Source of the DNA: Sphagnum compactum
Taxonomy: Eukaryota > Bryophyta > Sphagnopsida > Sphagnales
Direction: 5' to 3'
DNA: 64,000 nucleotides
Assembly: GCA_965153455.1 (NCBI GenBank)
Contig: OZ234493.1
Coordinates: 33,904,213-33,968,212 of the forward strand
A program made the position numbers and the translations under genes. Position 1 is the stretch's first letter; each line of letters opens with the position of its first letter. This document shows, piece after piece, positions 34,651 through 48,659 of this stretch. The notes under the pieces were generated by a model. The model was not told the DNA's origin, did not search any database, and was given only the letters and a program-made list of their open reading frames with translations.

Positions 34651-36242
34651 ATGCTAATGTATTTTTTTGCAGGTTTCTTTCTTTCTTTCTTTCTTTCTTA
34701 TAGTGTACACTAGTGTGGCCTATGCTATTGAGCACATATTTTGTATTATTGAATGAACTTTGATATGGCAAATGCTACACACCTTCTTTAGCCTAAGTCT
34801 GAAATCCAATTTTCATAAATATTTTGATGATTTATTTTTTTATTGAATTTTCAATGACAAAAAAGTTACTCAATATATCTCCCGCACCTTAGGTGTCTAG
34901 AATGTACCAAATCACCTACCTCATTGAGAGCTTCCCAACAACACCAAGAAGAGCGCACAACCAATTTCCCTTAAAAAAAATAAAAAAATAGTTTTGATTT
35001 TTATTGAATTGAATGTTTCAAATGACAAAATTATTCAATTTTCAATAACTCTTACACCATAGGTTTGAACATTACAAAACCACTTTGGTCACCGATGTGA
35101 GGTACCAAGTTAGTTAGGGCATGACGAGTGGGTCGCTATGGTTGATTAACTAAACCTTTGCTAAAGTTGATTTAACTCTAGCCTAGAGGGAAAGAGACTT
35201 TTCACTATGTATGATTTTGGGACCATTTCTTCTTTTTGCAAACACTTGATTGATGAAAAATACTTTGCTTGAAAAAAAAAGCAATGGGTTGTTCACTAGT
35301 CAAGCTGACATGGTAGAACATGAGTGAGTGGTTGTCACAGACAAAAATGAAAAAATTTCCATGATTAACAAGCATTACATTCAAATTGTTTTAATTTTGT
35401 TTCAATTGACTTGGCAACCAATTTGTAAGAATGCGGGAGACCTAGGAGACCTCGCTATATACTCTCCTTGAAAGCTGTTTCTTTGTTCATGTCGTCTTTC
35501 TTGCAGAGAGTATTCATTCACCAGCCCCCTGGCAAAAAAGATGTAAAACCTACAAGTAGACTACAAAACCCATGTTGGGACATCTACAATTCTAAATGAC
35601 CTGCAAATCTTTCATATCGCTACCAACTTCCCGCTTGTATGAAAGAATCTTGGTATGACGAGCTGCAAATCTGTCACTGCATATATCAAGTTCCTACCAG
35701 AGCCTCTCATGCCCACGTTTCTCGGTATTTCGTTGTCGCTAGTCTGTTTCCTGCAAAAGAAAAACCCGAAGTCATTCCAGCATCTATGGGGATCACCAAC
35801 ACCATAGACAGCCAAACTGACAGAAAATGAAACACGAAGGTTGAATCAGATCTTCACAACTTAGATGAGATAGTAAGCATTTCTTCAAGGCAACGCCTTT
35901 TTAAGAAAAGGGGTTGGTGGAGTTTGATAATTTCTGCATGTGCATGATGAAGTGGGAGTGAAAAAAAGGGTAGCCAACAGGTTTAGGGTTTAGGGTTTAG
36001 CGCATATGCAATTGTTACAAAAAGATTACAAGATGGGTATCGGATCCTTACACTGAATCAGTTTGATGTGATCTATACATGCGCTTGAAAGGTAAACTCT
36101 GTTGCTCCAGATCTTCTGTCATCATACTCTTGTATAATAACAGTTCTTTTTTTTTCTGTTTCTGCAACTTGAACAAACCAAGCACAATTTGAGCTGTGAA
36201 AGTAGATTCAGTCTGGAAGAACCCCATCGAGTGTCAATGCTT
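34651..36242. other. Spacer and 3' UTR side of the inositol phosphatase gene
   Basis: No gene seen. AT-rich up to about 35450, then more mixed sequence that may be transcribed as the 3' UTR of the minus-strand gene. A run of three TTTAGGG-type units lies at 35981-36000. Confidence 0.5.
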
Positions 36243-36572
36243 TTAAGAGGGTCCATTTGAAAATGTTAATGGAATGTCGTCCTGTTCCACTGATTTCCGG
36301 TGAGGGTGGTGGTGTGGCCTTTTTTGATGGTGCCCCTTTTGTTGAGGTTGTTGCCATAGGGGGGAGTCTGCTGGCTGAAAGGAATCTGATCGCAAAGGTT
36401 CAATATTATTATGGTCCCCTCTGTCCAGTGATCGTTGTCGCTGATGGTGCCCCTTTGTCTGATGTGATGACCTCGATGTTTCGGCTGATTTTTGTGTTCC
36501 AGGAGTGTTCGCAGGAGGATTTGACCTTGTTCTGAAGATGCTGCTCTCTCTCTCCCATTGCTGCTGCTCCTG
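36243..36572 (-). CDS. Proposed last exon of the FRA3-like gene
   Basis: The preceding exon ends CAG|GTAGTATAG, a good donor just before a stop. From 36572 the in-phase frame stays open for 109 codons to TAA at 36243, with protein-like low-complexity content ([44 protein letters not shown]). A stop codon lies directly before the acceptor TAG|CAG. Arabidopsis FRA3 also has a tail after its catalytic and ASH-like parts. Several AG dinucleotides follow each other here, so the exact acceptor may shift by 3 to 9 bases. Confidence 0.5.
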   Translation of the reverse strand, partial: QEQQQWERESSIFRTRSNPPANTPGTQKSAETSRSSHQTKGHHQRQRSLDRGDHNNIEPLRSDSFQPADSPLWQQPQQKGHHQKRPHHHPHRKSVEQDDIPLTFSNGPS

Positions 36573-39500
36573 CTACTCATGGGTCAGTTAGCATCCACAT
36601 CTGAGAATGTGTCAACTTACCATACCCATTCTAGCTCACATCCATACCCTCAGCATCAGGCACCTAAACCCTAAACCCTAAATCCACATCAAGGTGCACA
36701 GGCAGGCATTTCCAAGAAACCAAACTGGGAATCATAAAGTGAAGCTATACTACCTGTGATGCCTGCTGCAAGCTGGAAGCAGCAGCAGCAGTCCCCTTGC
36801 AAACACAGAGCCGATGCTGCTCAGATTTTGTGTCGAGCAGTCCACTCACAGTTACCACCATTACCACAACCTTGGCCTTCTTGTCATCCCTCCACCAGTT
36901 TGGCTGCCCTCTTGAAACCTGCGAGCTAGCACTCATCGATGAGCCTGGCCCAACATAGCGTATGCTGATTTCTATGCTGCTGTTGGGTCCAATCACACCA
37001 GCTGCCGGTTGCACCTGAAGGAAGAGAATGCAACTTCAACCAAGAGTTCTTTCAAGTGTAACAAAATCATCACAATTTTGCCATCCTGATTGACCAACAA
37101 GACAAAATGCTGAATGACAAAGAAGCATCCCGAGAACCTACATACTTTTTTTTCTTGGCAGCAACATCATACCTGAAGCCATTGGGGAAACCCATAGCCA
37201 CCCCTAAAAGTTTGGCCTTTGCTTGTAGTAGTATTAAAGTTGGTGGTATAATGGTCTCCGCAAGGACATTCTCCACCACGAGGCTCCCCATCACAGTGAA
37301 CTGTAAAAGTTGCAGGCAACTTGCTGCTCTCATTTGTAACACGTAATAACACAAAAGAGGAACTCTCGTCAAGCGTTGCTTTTTTGGTACTCACACTCGT
37401 TCTGGGAATAATGTTGCACTTCTCCAAATAAGCCTGCATCACGGGGTGGTTGTGCAAAATGTCCCCAAATTCTTGTCGGCGAGCAGCTTGATTGATAACT
37501 GCAAGGTCTACACTCAGCACACAACGCACCGGTTTGTGGTCACTATCTGTTATGTCCATGCAAGCTTCATACCTGCATTCCAAATGGAAATCCATCAGAA
37601 TCATGGGTTGTGTCCTCTACTGATGTCCTCCTCCATCCTGAGCTACTAGGTACCACTCAACCTTCCTTGATAGCAGCAGAAGGGGCCTACAAAGATTGGT
37701 GTAAGTGGGTTCACATCAAATTCCATGTCAAAGAAGAATCTACAAACATTGAGCTTCGCAAAGCACCAAACTAGGATTGCATACACATCCTAAACCCTAA
37801 AAACCTAAACCCATCCTCTCTCCAATTGTGGACTCCACCAATACATACTACATACATACCCAGCAACTGTAACCTTAGCAGGCCGAGAAAGTTTGATGGG
37901 TTCAGCAGCAGCAGCAGCATCATTTCCATCAATGCTGTCCCGAAAGATGACCCGATCACAATATGCAGGAACTCTCCTCTTTTCACTTGTATCATACACT
38001 GTCACCGAAGAATCACAGCAGCAGAGCAGCCCCAAATTAATTAGTGAGTGAGTGATGATGACTCACACCCTCGCATCTGACTTCTCTAGGTGGAAACTGA
38101 TAGCATGACAATCTGAGCTCAAAACCTCTTTCTTAACACCCAAGAACCCTAAACCCACTGTCAACAGACTACCTTGGCTACCACGATCAAACTTGTAGGT
38201 TGGTGCAAATTTGATAAAGCCTTCCCGCATGCCTTGAAATGTGCGCCCAGACTTCATCTCATTCCTTAACTGATCCTTTAAAAGCAGCAAGTCATATTTC
38301 TTTTGCCGAATCAAATCCATGGCCTCATCATAAGACACATCAATCCTGTAGTTGAGGTCTCCAAACCAAATCAGAATGTCTGCCTGTGAGAGGTCTGGCA
38401 TCATTGCCTCTCCCATTACTTCTGACTGCTGCAAAGTAAGTCCCCCCACAAAAAAAAAACTCTTCTTTCAGCAACAAGACATTATTACATTTTCACCTTT
38501 CACATGTACTTCTGAATAAACCCAAGAAAGTTTAGGGTTTAGGGTTTGATGGCCTCATCATCGGCCTGAGAAATGAGAACAGCACTCTAGGAGGAGGACC
38601 AAGCAAACTAAAGAATAATGATTACAGTTGAAATAGAACCCACAGAGATTTAGATTTTACCGTGTACAAAGAAGGTGGATCTCCTTCCTTGAATGTAGTG
38701 GTATCCTGAAACTCTGAGTTTGATGTATTTTTGCGCCCATTTCCTCGCTGCACATACTGTACTGTTTGTTGGTACCCAAGACCCACAAACTTAGGGTTAG
38801 CATACATACACACCTACGATGCATGTAACTATTGCTGTAAGGCAAGGAGAGATTGTTGTTGCTACTGTTCGATGTTTGCTACAAAAGACAGGAGACGAAT
38901 AGATCAGGAAGCAGACACTACCTGGTTTATTCCCAAGTGACATCTGGTTGTAGATATATTCAAAGTCTGCATTTCGACTGGCAACTTTCTCCTGATGAGC
39001 AGCAAAATGGCTATTCACCACACACACTGTACGCCTAAAAACTGTCATTTTGAGACCAACAGCTCCCTGAAAACCTCAATTGCTTAAAAGACATCAGTTT
39101 CTTCATAAGACCATACTTGTGTTCCTGAAAACCATTTGTTGAATGTGTAGAAAAATAAGCACATTAACTTCATAGGGTTTAGGGTTCAGGGCTTTGGGTT
39201 TAGCAAGATCCTGCTCCCATTGGAGTGTATGAATGCTATTAACATTATGGAACCTTGATCAGTTCCTGCTCCCAGTGCAGGTTTTTTGTTAAACCTGAAG
39301 CCTTAAACCCTAAACCCTATGAAAAATCTGTAGAAGCCCTAAATCCTAAAACAAATATCTGCGGACACCCGATTGGTTGAAAAAGCTTACTTTGTTACCC
39401 AATGTTCGCCCAAATCCACAAGCCACAGCTGCTGCATCTACATCTCCAATATGGGTACGGAACTTCTTCCTCACCCTGTCAATTTGTCAATAGGTTTAGC

Positions 39501-42500
39501 AACTAGAGAGGCTGCTATGTACTACAAGTGAGAGATTCAAGAGTTGAAATGCTGGAGAAAGAAAAAATAAATAAAATTGCAAAATCCACTTTGATTTTCA
39601 AATGTTTGGGATCTAACATGATACTAGCAGCAGAGATTTTCTTGACAGAATAATATTGACCACTGCCTACTAATGTGGGTAGTACCCACCAGACACCAAG
39701 CAGAAGGCCTGCCAATTGGCGAGACGCAAGGCGCTCAAAATCTTTGCCTTCACCGATCACAGCACCAATATTATCAAGCCACCACTGGCCATTTGCACTG
39801 CCCTTCTCCTGAAGCCCACCTCCTACCTTCATGACAGAACAAAAACCCAACCGGGTACATCAGAATAGTAGGTTACAGGACCCTGAGTAGCAACATATCT
39901 GTGGCAAGATCTCAAGCAATCGAGGGACACACACAAAAAGGACTAAGTGCAAGCTGAGATAGACACACACCGTTTCCTTCACAGCTGCAATGCCGATTGC
40001 ACCTGCACCCATCTCCATCTCTTGAATCCCCACAAAAACCATACTTGCATCTGCTGATGGCTCAGCTAGCCACATCCGGAGCGACTGTAGTGAAGGCTTC
40101 TCTTGGCTGACATTCCATGTGCCAGCAAACAACCTGAAGCAGTAGGTTTAGGGTTTAGTCCAGACAGCTGCAGTTCACCATATTAAATTCTTCATGTAGA
40201 TTCTTCATGCCAATAATGGTTTTTTTTCTTTACCCATCTGTCAGTCTGTCCATCTGTCATCAAGGTTCCTTTACCATCCAGATTCACAACAACACAATGT
40301 CCTGTGGGAAGGAATTATTCACTTCTCATATAGTAGAACTTAAACTATTACCTGAAGTGTTGTTGCTGTGTGAAAGAGCCAGCTCTTGCAGACAGCTCCA
40401 TTTGGAGAAGAGAGTCAAATTCTGGGCTGAGTGATGCAATGTGCCAACCACGGATACCCCCATTTGATGCGAGTGTAAAAACATAGTTTTTGCCTCTCAC
40501 CATCTGAACCAGCGGTGAATGGTGCGCACCCCATGATCCAACTAAAACCCTATTCCCAATCTGCCATACCTGCAGACACCAGTCACAGACATCACAGTTG
40601 CTTTGAGAATCCCCCTGTAGCTTAGCTTACATGCATGCACTTCATTCTAAGAGATCAAATCTATGTAAACCCAAAAGTGCAAATCTTTGTATAAAAAATG
40701 AGAGAAAAACAGACAAAGGTGATGATGACCGTCATGCCTGAATCTTGCCGTTAGTGTAGCCTGCCCACAAGCAGCTCCCGACTACCAACAAGCATTTGAC
40801 AGCCACTGGAGCTACGGGTAACTCATTCACACGATTGCCACCAGCATCCCACTGAACAAGGAGCCCATTTCCGAGACCTCCCCACACTGTTCCATCTGGA
40901 GAGGCCACCAGAGCCTGGAGTCTTCGAGCATCCTCTAAGACCTGCACTGATCTGTCTGTTGCGCGCCGCACTGCATCAGCTGCTCCCATGAAGCCATTCC
41001 TCGAGCGGTGCAACCAGCGTCCAAGGCTCTTCTCCTTCTTCAGTGCCCTTTCTTCAGTTAGCACTTCATGACCTGGTGAGAATTCCTGGATCGAAAGATT
41101 CGGCTCTGAGAATACACTTGCCCCAAATACCTTGATGATCTCCCTTGTTCTTGCATCCCTGCCACCAGCCCAAGGAGAGTTATTCTCCTGTTTTCAGAAC
41201 TCTAGGCACAACAAACCCAACTCTGAAATGCAGAAAATTTGCCCAATGACCTGCATTGATCTATCTGCATAGAGAAATGGGTGAACCTGTAATGTGGCTT
41301 ATGATAATCTATTCACAACCGAGACTGTGGAAGTTTCCAAAACACACATACCAGAGTGCTATGTGATGAATTCCTCCCGCCCAAATCCTTCCATTTGAAT
41401 GCTCGGCAACTAAGAACCGTACTTCAGTTAGTGCAGGGCTCATTCCAGTTGTCGGACCCCTAAGCGTCAAAGACGATTTTGCCATGAATGCAGCTACTGC
41501 ATATTCACCTTCTGCACCGCTACTGCGTAATCCATGTGATGTAACTTCACAAGGCCATGCCTTCATTGACCCACTTTCCGACCCTGTCCAGAGCTCGCCT
41601 GAATACTCAAACAGTGATGTGTCAGTAAAGTTTAAACCCAATCCGGAAGAGGAATGCATGAGGTTTTTGTTACAATCTCCCACCACCTCAGAGAAATATT
41701 TGTCGCACCCAATTTTCATACTGCAAGTAAGCAAACAAGGAGAGAGAGAAAAAAAAGAAAGACAGTGCATGAGTGTTGCCATGTCTTTCTCTAAGACACC
41801 CACCGTATGAAGTGACAACAATTGCAGTCACAGGTGTGCGATGACCCTCCCACACCAAGCTGGGGAGGGTGGGGTCCCATCGTGTGCGTTTGACTTGCGC
41901 TGGCCAAGCTCTCACCTTTCCATCTTTGTGGCCACTCCAAACTATCTCATTGGCAATGTCCAATGCAAGGCATAAAGTTGGTGATGCATGAACAGAAAGT
42001 ACACAGTACGCTGCAGCATCTTCATCGCCTACCAAATTGTCGACTCCTTCACTGAAACATCTGGTTGCACTCTCAATATCCCAGACTTGGAGCCCAAAAT
42101 CAAATGCTGCCCATAAGGAAGTTTCAGTGCAAAGGATGGTCTTTGTTGACTGATGGATGTCCTTCAATGGGTGTGGTCGAAGCTCCAAAGCTACTGGGTG
42201 ACCAGCTTGGAGAAATCCTCTAGATGGTGCCCTGTACACTGATCCCTTTCCCCCTCCAGATGCCAGAAAATCACAAGACTGCCTTGCTTGCTTTGACTCT
42301 GCAACAACAACAGAAGACTGCTTGAAAGGAGATCCGGGAGGCACTGACAGTCGTGGAGGTGGTGGTGCTGGAGATGACCGCTGTGGGGTTGGTGGTGGTT
42401 TTGAGACCATTTCAGCATCAAGAGGCCTTTTGGGTCTTCCATTAGACTCAAGGAAGGTGGTGATGCTGGAGGCAGCGAGCTTTGAAGACACAACAATTGG

Positions 42501-43454
42501 AGCCTCTGGGTTATTCCTGATTAGAGAACTTTCTGACCTCAGTGACCTCGAATGAAACAGTCTTCCCCCCCCACGAGGAGCATCCTGCCTTTCAACATCC
42601 ATCCCAGCAGACCTATTGGTTGCAGTTCCTGGATGGCTCGTTGGGATTGCTGGACTTCCATTGGAAACATTCACCTTGCTGAAAGCATCAGTTAGGAAAT
42701 GATCTTCCCCAACCAGTACCTGAGGAGGAGCAGCATACTTCACTACAGTTGGTGGCAATGTGGACTCAATCCAAGGAGCAGCAGGTTCACCAGTCACCTG
42801 ATTGCTCAACCTTCTTCCCAAAGCTGAACTATTTCCTGATAAGCCACCAGCTTCCAAGTACCCAGATGATCTCAACAAGAAATCATCTCTTGGTGAGGAA
42901 GAGGCAGCTCTGAAGGGATTTGAAGAAGCCTCAGACCAAGGTGGCGGCGGTGGAAGTGCCACATTATCCAAGGAACCTGTCAGTAGATCCATACCACCTG
43001 GAGTACACTGAAATGGGTTGTGCTCATCTGTGTCAATCCGTGACTGCCTGGAATTGCTGCTGCTGCTGACAACACTGTTCTGGTGTGATGTAAATGAAGC
43101 AGATTGCTGTGGCAAGCTTTGTGCAGCAGATGAACTAACAAAGAAATATTCAGGAGTTGGAGGAGGAGTCTGAGGATGTGTTTCTCTGACCAAAGTGTAA
43201 GGAGTATGATGATGATGATGATCACTACTACTACTCCAGCTGAAAGGATCCACCACAGGCTGCTGGTCAAGTCCTTTGATGACGACATTGCCATTTGCTG
43301 CCGAGCAGAAGGAGGAAGGTTGATTCATGTCATCATCCCCAAAATCAATCAATGGTGGCTCAAAAGAGTCTCCACCACCACAAGAGAATCCACTCTGTTT
43401 GCTCGGAGGCATCATGTGATGATGATGCAGCATCGACTCATCGTTTCCACACAT
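36243..43454 (-). CDS. FRA3-like: WD40-repeat type II inositol polyphosphate 5-phosphatase (FRA3 / 5PTase12-14 type)
   Basis: Removes the 5-phosphate from inositol phosphates and phosphoinositides; Arabidopsis FRA3 acts in fibre wall deposition and actin organisation. Exons (minus): 43454-41804, 41598-41352, 41158-40738, 40569-40352, 40133-39971, 39826-39690, 39475-39391, 39066-38922, 38761-38661, 38428-38173, 37998-37860, 37572-37173, 37014-36754, 36572-36243. All are in phase, about 1517 aa. A low-complexity N-terminus (about 400 aa) precedes WD40 repeats ([45 protein letters not shown]...[15 protein letters not shown]). The catalytic domain starts at LFAGTWNVS and includes [32 protein letters not shown] and DSDHKPV; an ASH-like tail follows. 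Intron 3 appears to be GC-AG. The last exon is less certain: without it a stop falls 3 codons past the donor (36745), giving 1410 aa. Confidence 0.9.
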
Positions 43455-45797
43455 GCCTGGCTAAATCACAAGATAATTCCATATCTCTTTTTTATTTCTA
43501 TTACCTGCAAGTCTCTTTACTCCCGGTAAGGAAGGAATGCTGACATTTTATTCTGGATCCAAGCCATAGATTGACATGTATACAACAACTTGAACATATT
43601 GGGTAGGCCCACAAATGCATCGTAGTGGAACTTATTGATTTGGCTAACAGGTTTTGGGTCGGAGTAGCATATAAGAAACTGACCTCTTTTGAGCTAGCAT
43701 GTGGAACACGTGTTACTTAAGTGCATTGTTGGTTTTTGACAGATGACTTCTTCCCATCATCATCACCTCATCAAGAGCGCAATCTTGTGTGCCTCCTTGT
43801 CAAGGCAGTAATTTCTGGCATGTCTTCAGCTTCCATGTCTTTTGAGACCAGCCAGATGTGTGTGCTTTCCTTAAGACTTCCTTTCATCATCAAGCTGCTG
43901 CAACAACTGAGCTTGTAGGTAAACTTCCATTTTCTTTTAGCTTGCCGATGTACAAAGTTGAAAGAAAAAATTGCAGAGCACACAAACTCCTACTACAAAC
44001 TTTGATCCCCAAATATATATTTTCGGACAGAACCAGAATACTTATACTCATGTATTTGTACATCCACCTAGCAAAAAAAATCAATTGTATGACACACCTT
44101 CTTCTGAAATGCTTGTCTTACAACCATTCCAGTGGATTCTGTTTGAATTTTGACCTCTTCCTGCCTCCCTGCCTGCCTGCTTTCATGTCAACCTCAAAAG
44201 AGTGCATAATTACTTTTCCATCTTCAGCCAAGTCAAGCCGCAAAATAGTAGCGTTGCCTACGCAATCAAAAAATTGCTGAAAGCCAGGCAATCAAGGATT
44301 TCCAAAAGATGGGCAAATCTTTGAAAGGCATCACATGTAGATAGCAAAAGCAGAGCAAATGACAGAAGGGCACTTACTGCCAGGAAACAAACAAAATCCA
44401 CAACAGGAGATTAGGTCAAAAACACACAGACACACACGCACGCACAAACTCAGAGAGTTTTTTGCAAACAAACATATAAATTCAACAACTGCAATCACAT
44501 CAAAACAGTGTGACCAATTGATTGTTCAAGGTACAAAAGACTGGCATTTAGTTAGTCCATGTGAAAAAAACACACACACAATCACCTGACAGTTTGGTCA
44601 ACCCACAACACCCAAATTTGACAATATCTTCAAACAACATGCCCACAAAAAGAGTGGGAACAACATTATGAGACAGCAAGGGCATAGACAAAACCACACG
44701 ACAAAAAAAAGAATTGATCATCAGAAAATTCATGACCCGGTTGTATTTGGAGCACCCTTCACTTGGTAAATTATTATGGAGTTTTGATTTTGAAAAACCA
44801 AGTTTTAGGTTGGCACTTCACAAACAAGACTACAAAACCATCAGAGACATACACATTTTGTTTTGTGTCCATCTGCTGTGCTGCTGGTGATAAGCAACCT
44901 ACCTGTTGGTGCTGGTGATACCAAGCATCTCAAGATGATGAAAATGTGGAGCAGCAGTTACAATGAATCAAGCAAGCAAGGATCTTGTCTTGGCTGTTTT
45001 TTTTCCCTCTGGTACCCACAAAACACAGGGGTTCATAGCAAGAGTTAGCACCGTAGCAGAAGGACAAAAAACACATTTGTTTTGTACAATGCCTTGAGCA
45101 TAACCCAATTAGCCTGAAGAGAGGAGAAATGGGAGATGGGTAGGGAGACATAGGGGAGAAAGCTACAAGTGCCCAGCAACTGAAAAATGCATGACCCAAA
45201 ACCACAAAATGAAGAAGCACATTGTGTTCGTCTTCTTCTTCTTCTTTCTGCCCTGTTTTCTGCTTCCAGACGAAACAGCAGATCTAAAGGATTTTGGGGG
45301 TTGTGATCAAGCAAACACCAAAATGACCCTTCAAATCATCACACAAAGTGAAAGAAAAATGAAATGAAAAGTTGGAAAAACCTAAAACTTCAATCTTCCT
45401 AAATCCCTACACCCAAAAACAAATCTGCTTTTGCTTTGAAGTCTTCTTCTCTACAAAACCAAAACCCAAAAAACCCAAACTTGTTTTTCTTTCCTTTTCT
45501 TTTTTCCACACATTATGCTGTACCCCTTCCCCCACTCCTCCAAAATGCATCACACACACACACCCACACCGACATCAGAAACAACAACAACAATGAGGGT
45601 AGTAGGTGACTTGACAAAGGAGCAAATTGGAAAAGAAACCCAAAAACCCACAAACCATCTGTTTTGCTCCATCAAAACTCCACACCCACAAACCAAACTC
45701 ACCCAAAAACCAAACCCCGACTGTTTTCCTCCATCAAAGCTCCACACTCCCAAAAAAAACTCCAAATCCCTGCAAAAATTACAGCACTCTTGAAACC

Positions 45798-45828
<31 letters not shown>

Positions 45829-46130
45829 TCTTCATCTTCTTTCCTTTTGCTTCTTCTACTTCTTCTTCTTCTTCTTCTTGAGCAAATTATGAATAACCCA
45901 CCAAAAACAAATTACTTGGCAGACACCCAAAGCTCCAAGAAATGGTCAAAGATTGGAGCTTTGAGGGATTTGGAGCAAAATTGGTCAAGAGAAAGACCCA
46001 CAAATTACCCACAAAGTGAAGGAGAAGAAGAAAGAGCTGAGAAGGAAAGAGGGGAAGAGTGGGGGGGGGAGAGAGAGAGGGGAAGGATCCCACACAAAGA
46101 CTTTTCCCCCAAAACAAAAATCATATTAAT
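43455..46130 (-). promoter_or_regulatory. Probable 5' leader/promoter region of the FRA3-like gene
   Basis: No independent gene is supported. The region has C/A-rich, TTC-rich and GA-rich tracts (for example (TTC)n at 45797-45827 and 45858-45877, GAGAGA at 46068-46080), typical of plant leaders. It changes abruptly to AT-rich DNA near 46115. A 5' UTR intron is possible but not resolvable by eye. Confidence 0.4.
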
Positions 46131-46394
46131 TAATTGAGTAGATAATAATTTTTATCATTTAACAACATTATTAAAAATTGACTAAGTATTCCTTTTCACA
46201 TGAATTTTATAAAATTTCCTAACTACATTTTATTTATTTTCAATTTCATAATTCAATTTTTTTAGATAATTTTTTAATATCCCCCTAATTAACAACCCAA
46301 ATTTATGTTTCTTTGGAGATATCTCAATAAAATTTGGAACAAACTAAATTTAATAGCAATGGTAAAAAATTATTGACAACCCAATTCAGATAAT

Positions 46395-46910
46395 ACAAAA
46401 AACCATCCATCCAACCATACATCCATCCATCCATTCATCATCCATCCATCCATCCATCCATCCATCTTAAGGACAAAGTTTTATGAAGCTTGGGTACCTT
46501 CCCATGACATAAAGAGATATATTGTACTCATTTTGTCCCCAATTTATTCATGCATTAAATCATTCATTCACTCATTCATTCATTATGTATGTGGGGTGTT
46601 CATTAATTAATGTCACGTGTAACTTAGTTGTAAGTAGATCCAAATTCTCATAAACTAAATGACTTTACTTTCTCTTTCTTAATTGAAAGAAAGACTTCTT
46701 CTTCTTCTTCATCATCTCTAGAGTGTAGACTCTAATCACTTGCTATTACTAGATGCTCAATTTATAAGCAATGCAATGTTAATAATAAGTAAATGACAAA
46801 TACTTAAGACCAAGTTGAGTTTGATACGTTAGAGATGATGGACCATGGGAGAGCCCCAGTGAATGAATGAATGAATGCATGAATGGATGGATGGATGGAT
46901 GAATGAATTC
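46395..46910. repeat. CATC/CATT arrays facing GATG/AATG arrays
   Basis: (CATC)n with variants at 46399-46467, (CATT)n at 46556-46585, and the complementary GAATGAATG...GATGGATGG at 46861-46910. Outer arms could pair across about 400 bases. Confidence 0.8.
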
Positions 46911-47599
46911 ATTAAGTTTGTTGGGTGGGTAAGTTAGTTGTTGTGGATCTACTTTTTTTGTGTTTTGGGGGTTTTTTCTAATCGAAAGATGACTTGTCTA
47001 AATCTCCATCCAACATGTTTCTTCGCTCAACTAACAAGCCTTCCCGAGTAGTAGGGAACTTCAATAATGAATAGAATTAGATACTAGAGAGATATGGGGA
47101 GGAATGGAAATGTTGTGCACACATACCCACCACTCGGAAGTGTATTAAAGAAAGGGATGAATAAGTTTAATATTATGAAAGATGGTAAATGGGTGTGGGG
47201 AACACATGTCGAGTGAGCATCTCAAGGCCCGGGCAATTTCAAGTTCCAAGTTGCTAAGTTATGGGGGTAAGTAGTACCCTAGAATTCAACTCTTGTATGG
47301 GGTTTTTCGTGTTTTTTTATTTTTTTCTCGGGTTTCGGGGTTTCTTTCTTTCGGTGTTGATCTCGTCCGAGATGGTTGTCGTTATTGTTGCCGGAGGTTG
47401 TTGTTGTCACTTGCATCATCAAACCTATCCACAAAGTTCGGACACCCAAGTTCGGGATTTGGGTGGTTACGAGAATCGTGGATTATTGTCGTCGAGGAAT
47501 TGTGATTTATAATCAAAAAGAAATTCTATTGTGTTTGTTGTGGACTATATAATAACATAGTGTTCCAAAATTCTATCAACAAGTTCCAAATTTTGAGAT

Positions 47600-47646
47600 A
47601 GGGTTTTTTTTTTTTTTTTTTTTTTTTGGGGGGGGGGGGGGGGGGT
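47600..47646. repeat. Poly(T) followed by poly(G)
   Basis: More than 20 T directly followed by about 19 G. Assembly length is likely unreliable here. Confidence 0.9.
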
Positions 47647-48659
47647 GAGGAGTTGGCTATTAACTCTCTTTCAAACTTTGTTCTAGTTATTATATTAGGT
47701 ACTTTGTCAACAATTTTTTTGTTATGGCGTATGGTGGCGTAACAATTTTTTTTAAAAAAAATGTTTTCTACCAATATTTTATACGCCTTCAACATCTAGA
47801 AAAAAAGACTATTGAAGTGGTACCTCTTTGAGAATTGAGTATTTTACGATCGACTCAAATACCCATAATAACAACCCAAATGCCTCATTGGTATGTACAC
47901 TTATGGGTTTTGCTTTGTTAGCCTTAAATACCCCCGAATTGGGAAAGCTTGAACTATAATAGCATTTTTCTCTTACAATTGTGTACAACAACTCTTGAAG
48001 TCTAATAAGAATGTTGCCCCAAAAAAATCTCTTTTGTAATTTTATCAATTAATTCCATATCTTCAACCTCAATTTTAGAGCTCAAATATGATAATTTTTT
48101 AATTGGATATGTATACAAACATTTTTTTGGGTGGTGATATTTAATGGGATTATTTGGAAAAATGAGGGACACATTACTAGATACTTAAACAATCTAAACA
48201 ACATTTATCCATTTGATATTTTTGTTTTGAGATAAATCCTTTTTTTAGAGTAATAAATAATGTAGGGACTTATTCTAATGGTTACCTATTGGGATCACAT
48301 TTTTATGGAATATAAATAATACTTTACAAAATTTAATATTCTTGAGTATTTTCCTCCTCTTTGGACTAGATGCTTGCTTCTAAGTGAGCTTCAACTAGTT
48401 TCATGTGACTTGGTCCAACTCCAAAGGTACCTACCTACCTACCTATGCAATTAAAAATTTAAAAAATAACATTGGGTTGTTGTTGCCAGCTTTGTAAGAC
48501 CTCCACTACTTCCCTCTCCACTCTCCCATTCCCATTTGTGTATGGGGGACAATAGTGTACTAAGAAGGTACAAAGAGTTTAGGGTTTAGGGTTTAAGGGC
48601 AAACCCTAAAAAAGGCCAAAGCAAGTTGTACAAAAGATCTTTGTCTATTTGGTTAGGGG

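Noticed and set aside
36266-36580. 105-codon minus-strand frame beginning [16 protein letters not shown]
   Set aside because: It is out of phase with the preceding FRA3-like exon; the overlapping frame ending at 36243 is in phase and more protein-like.
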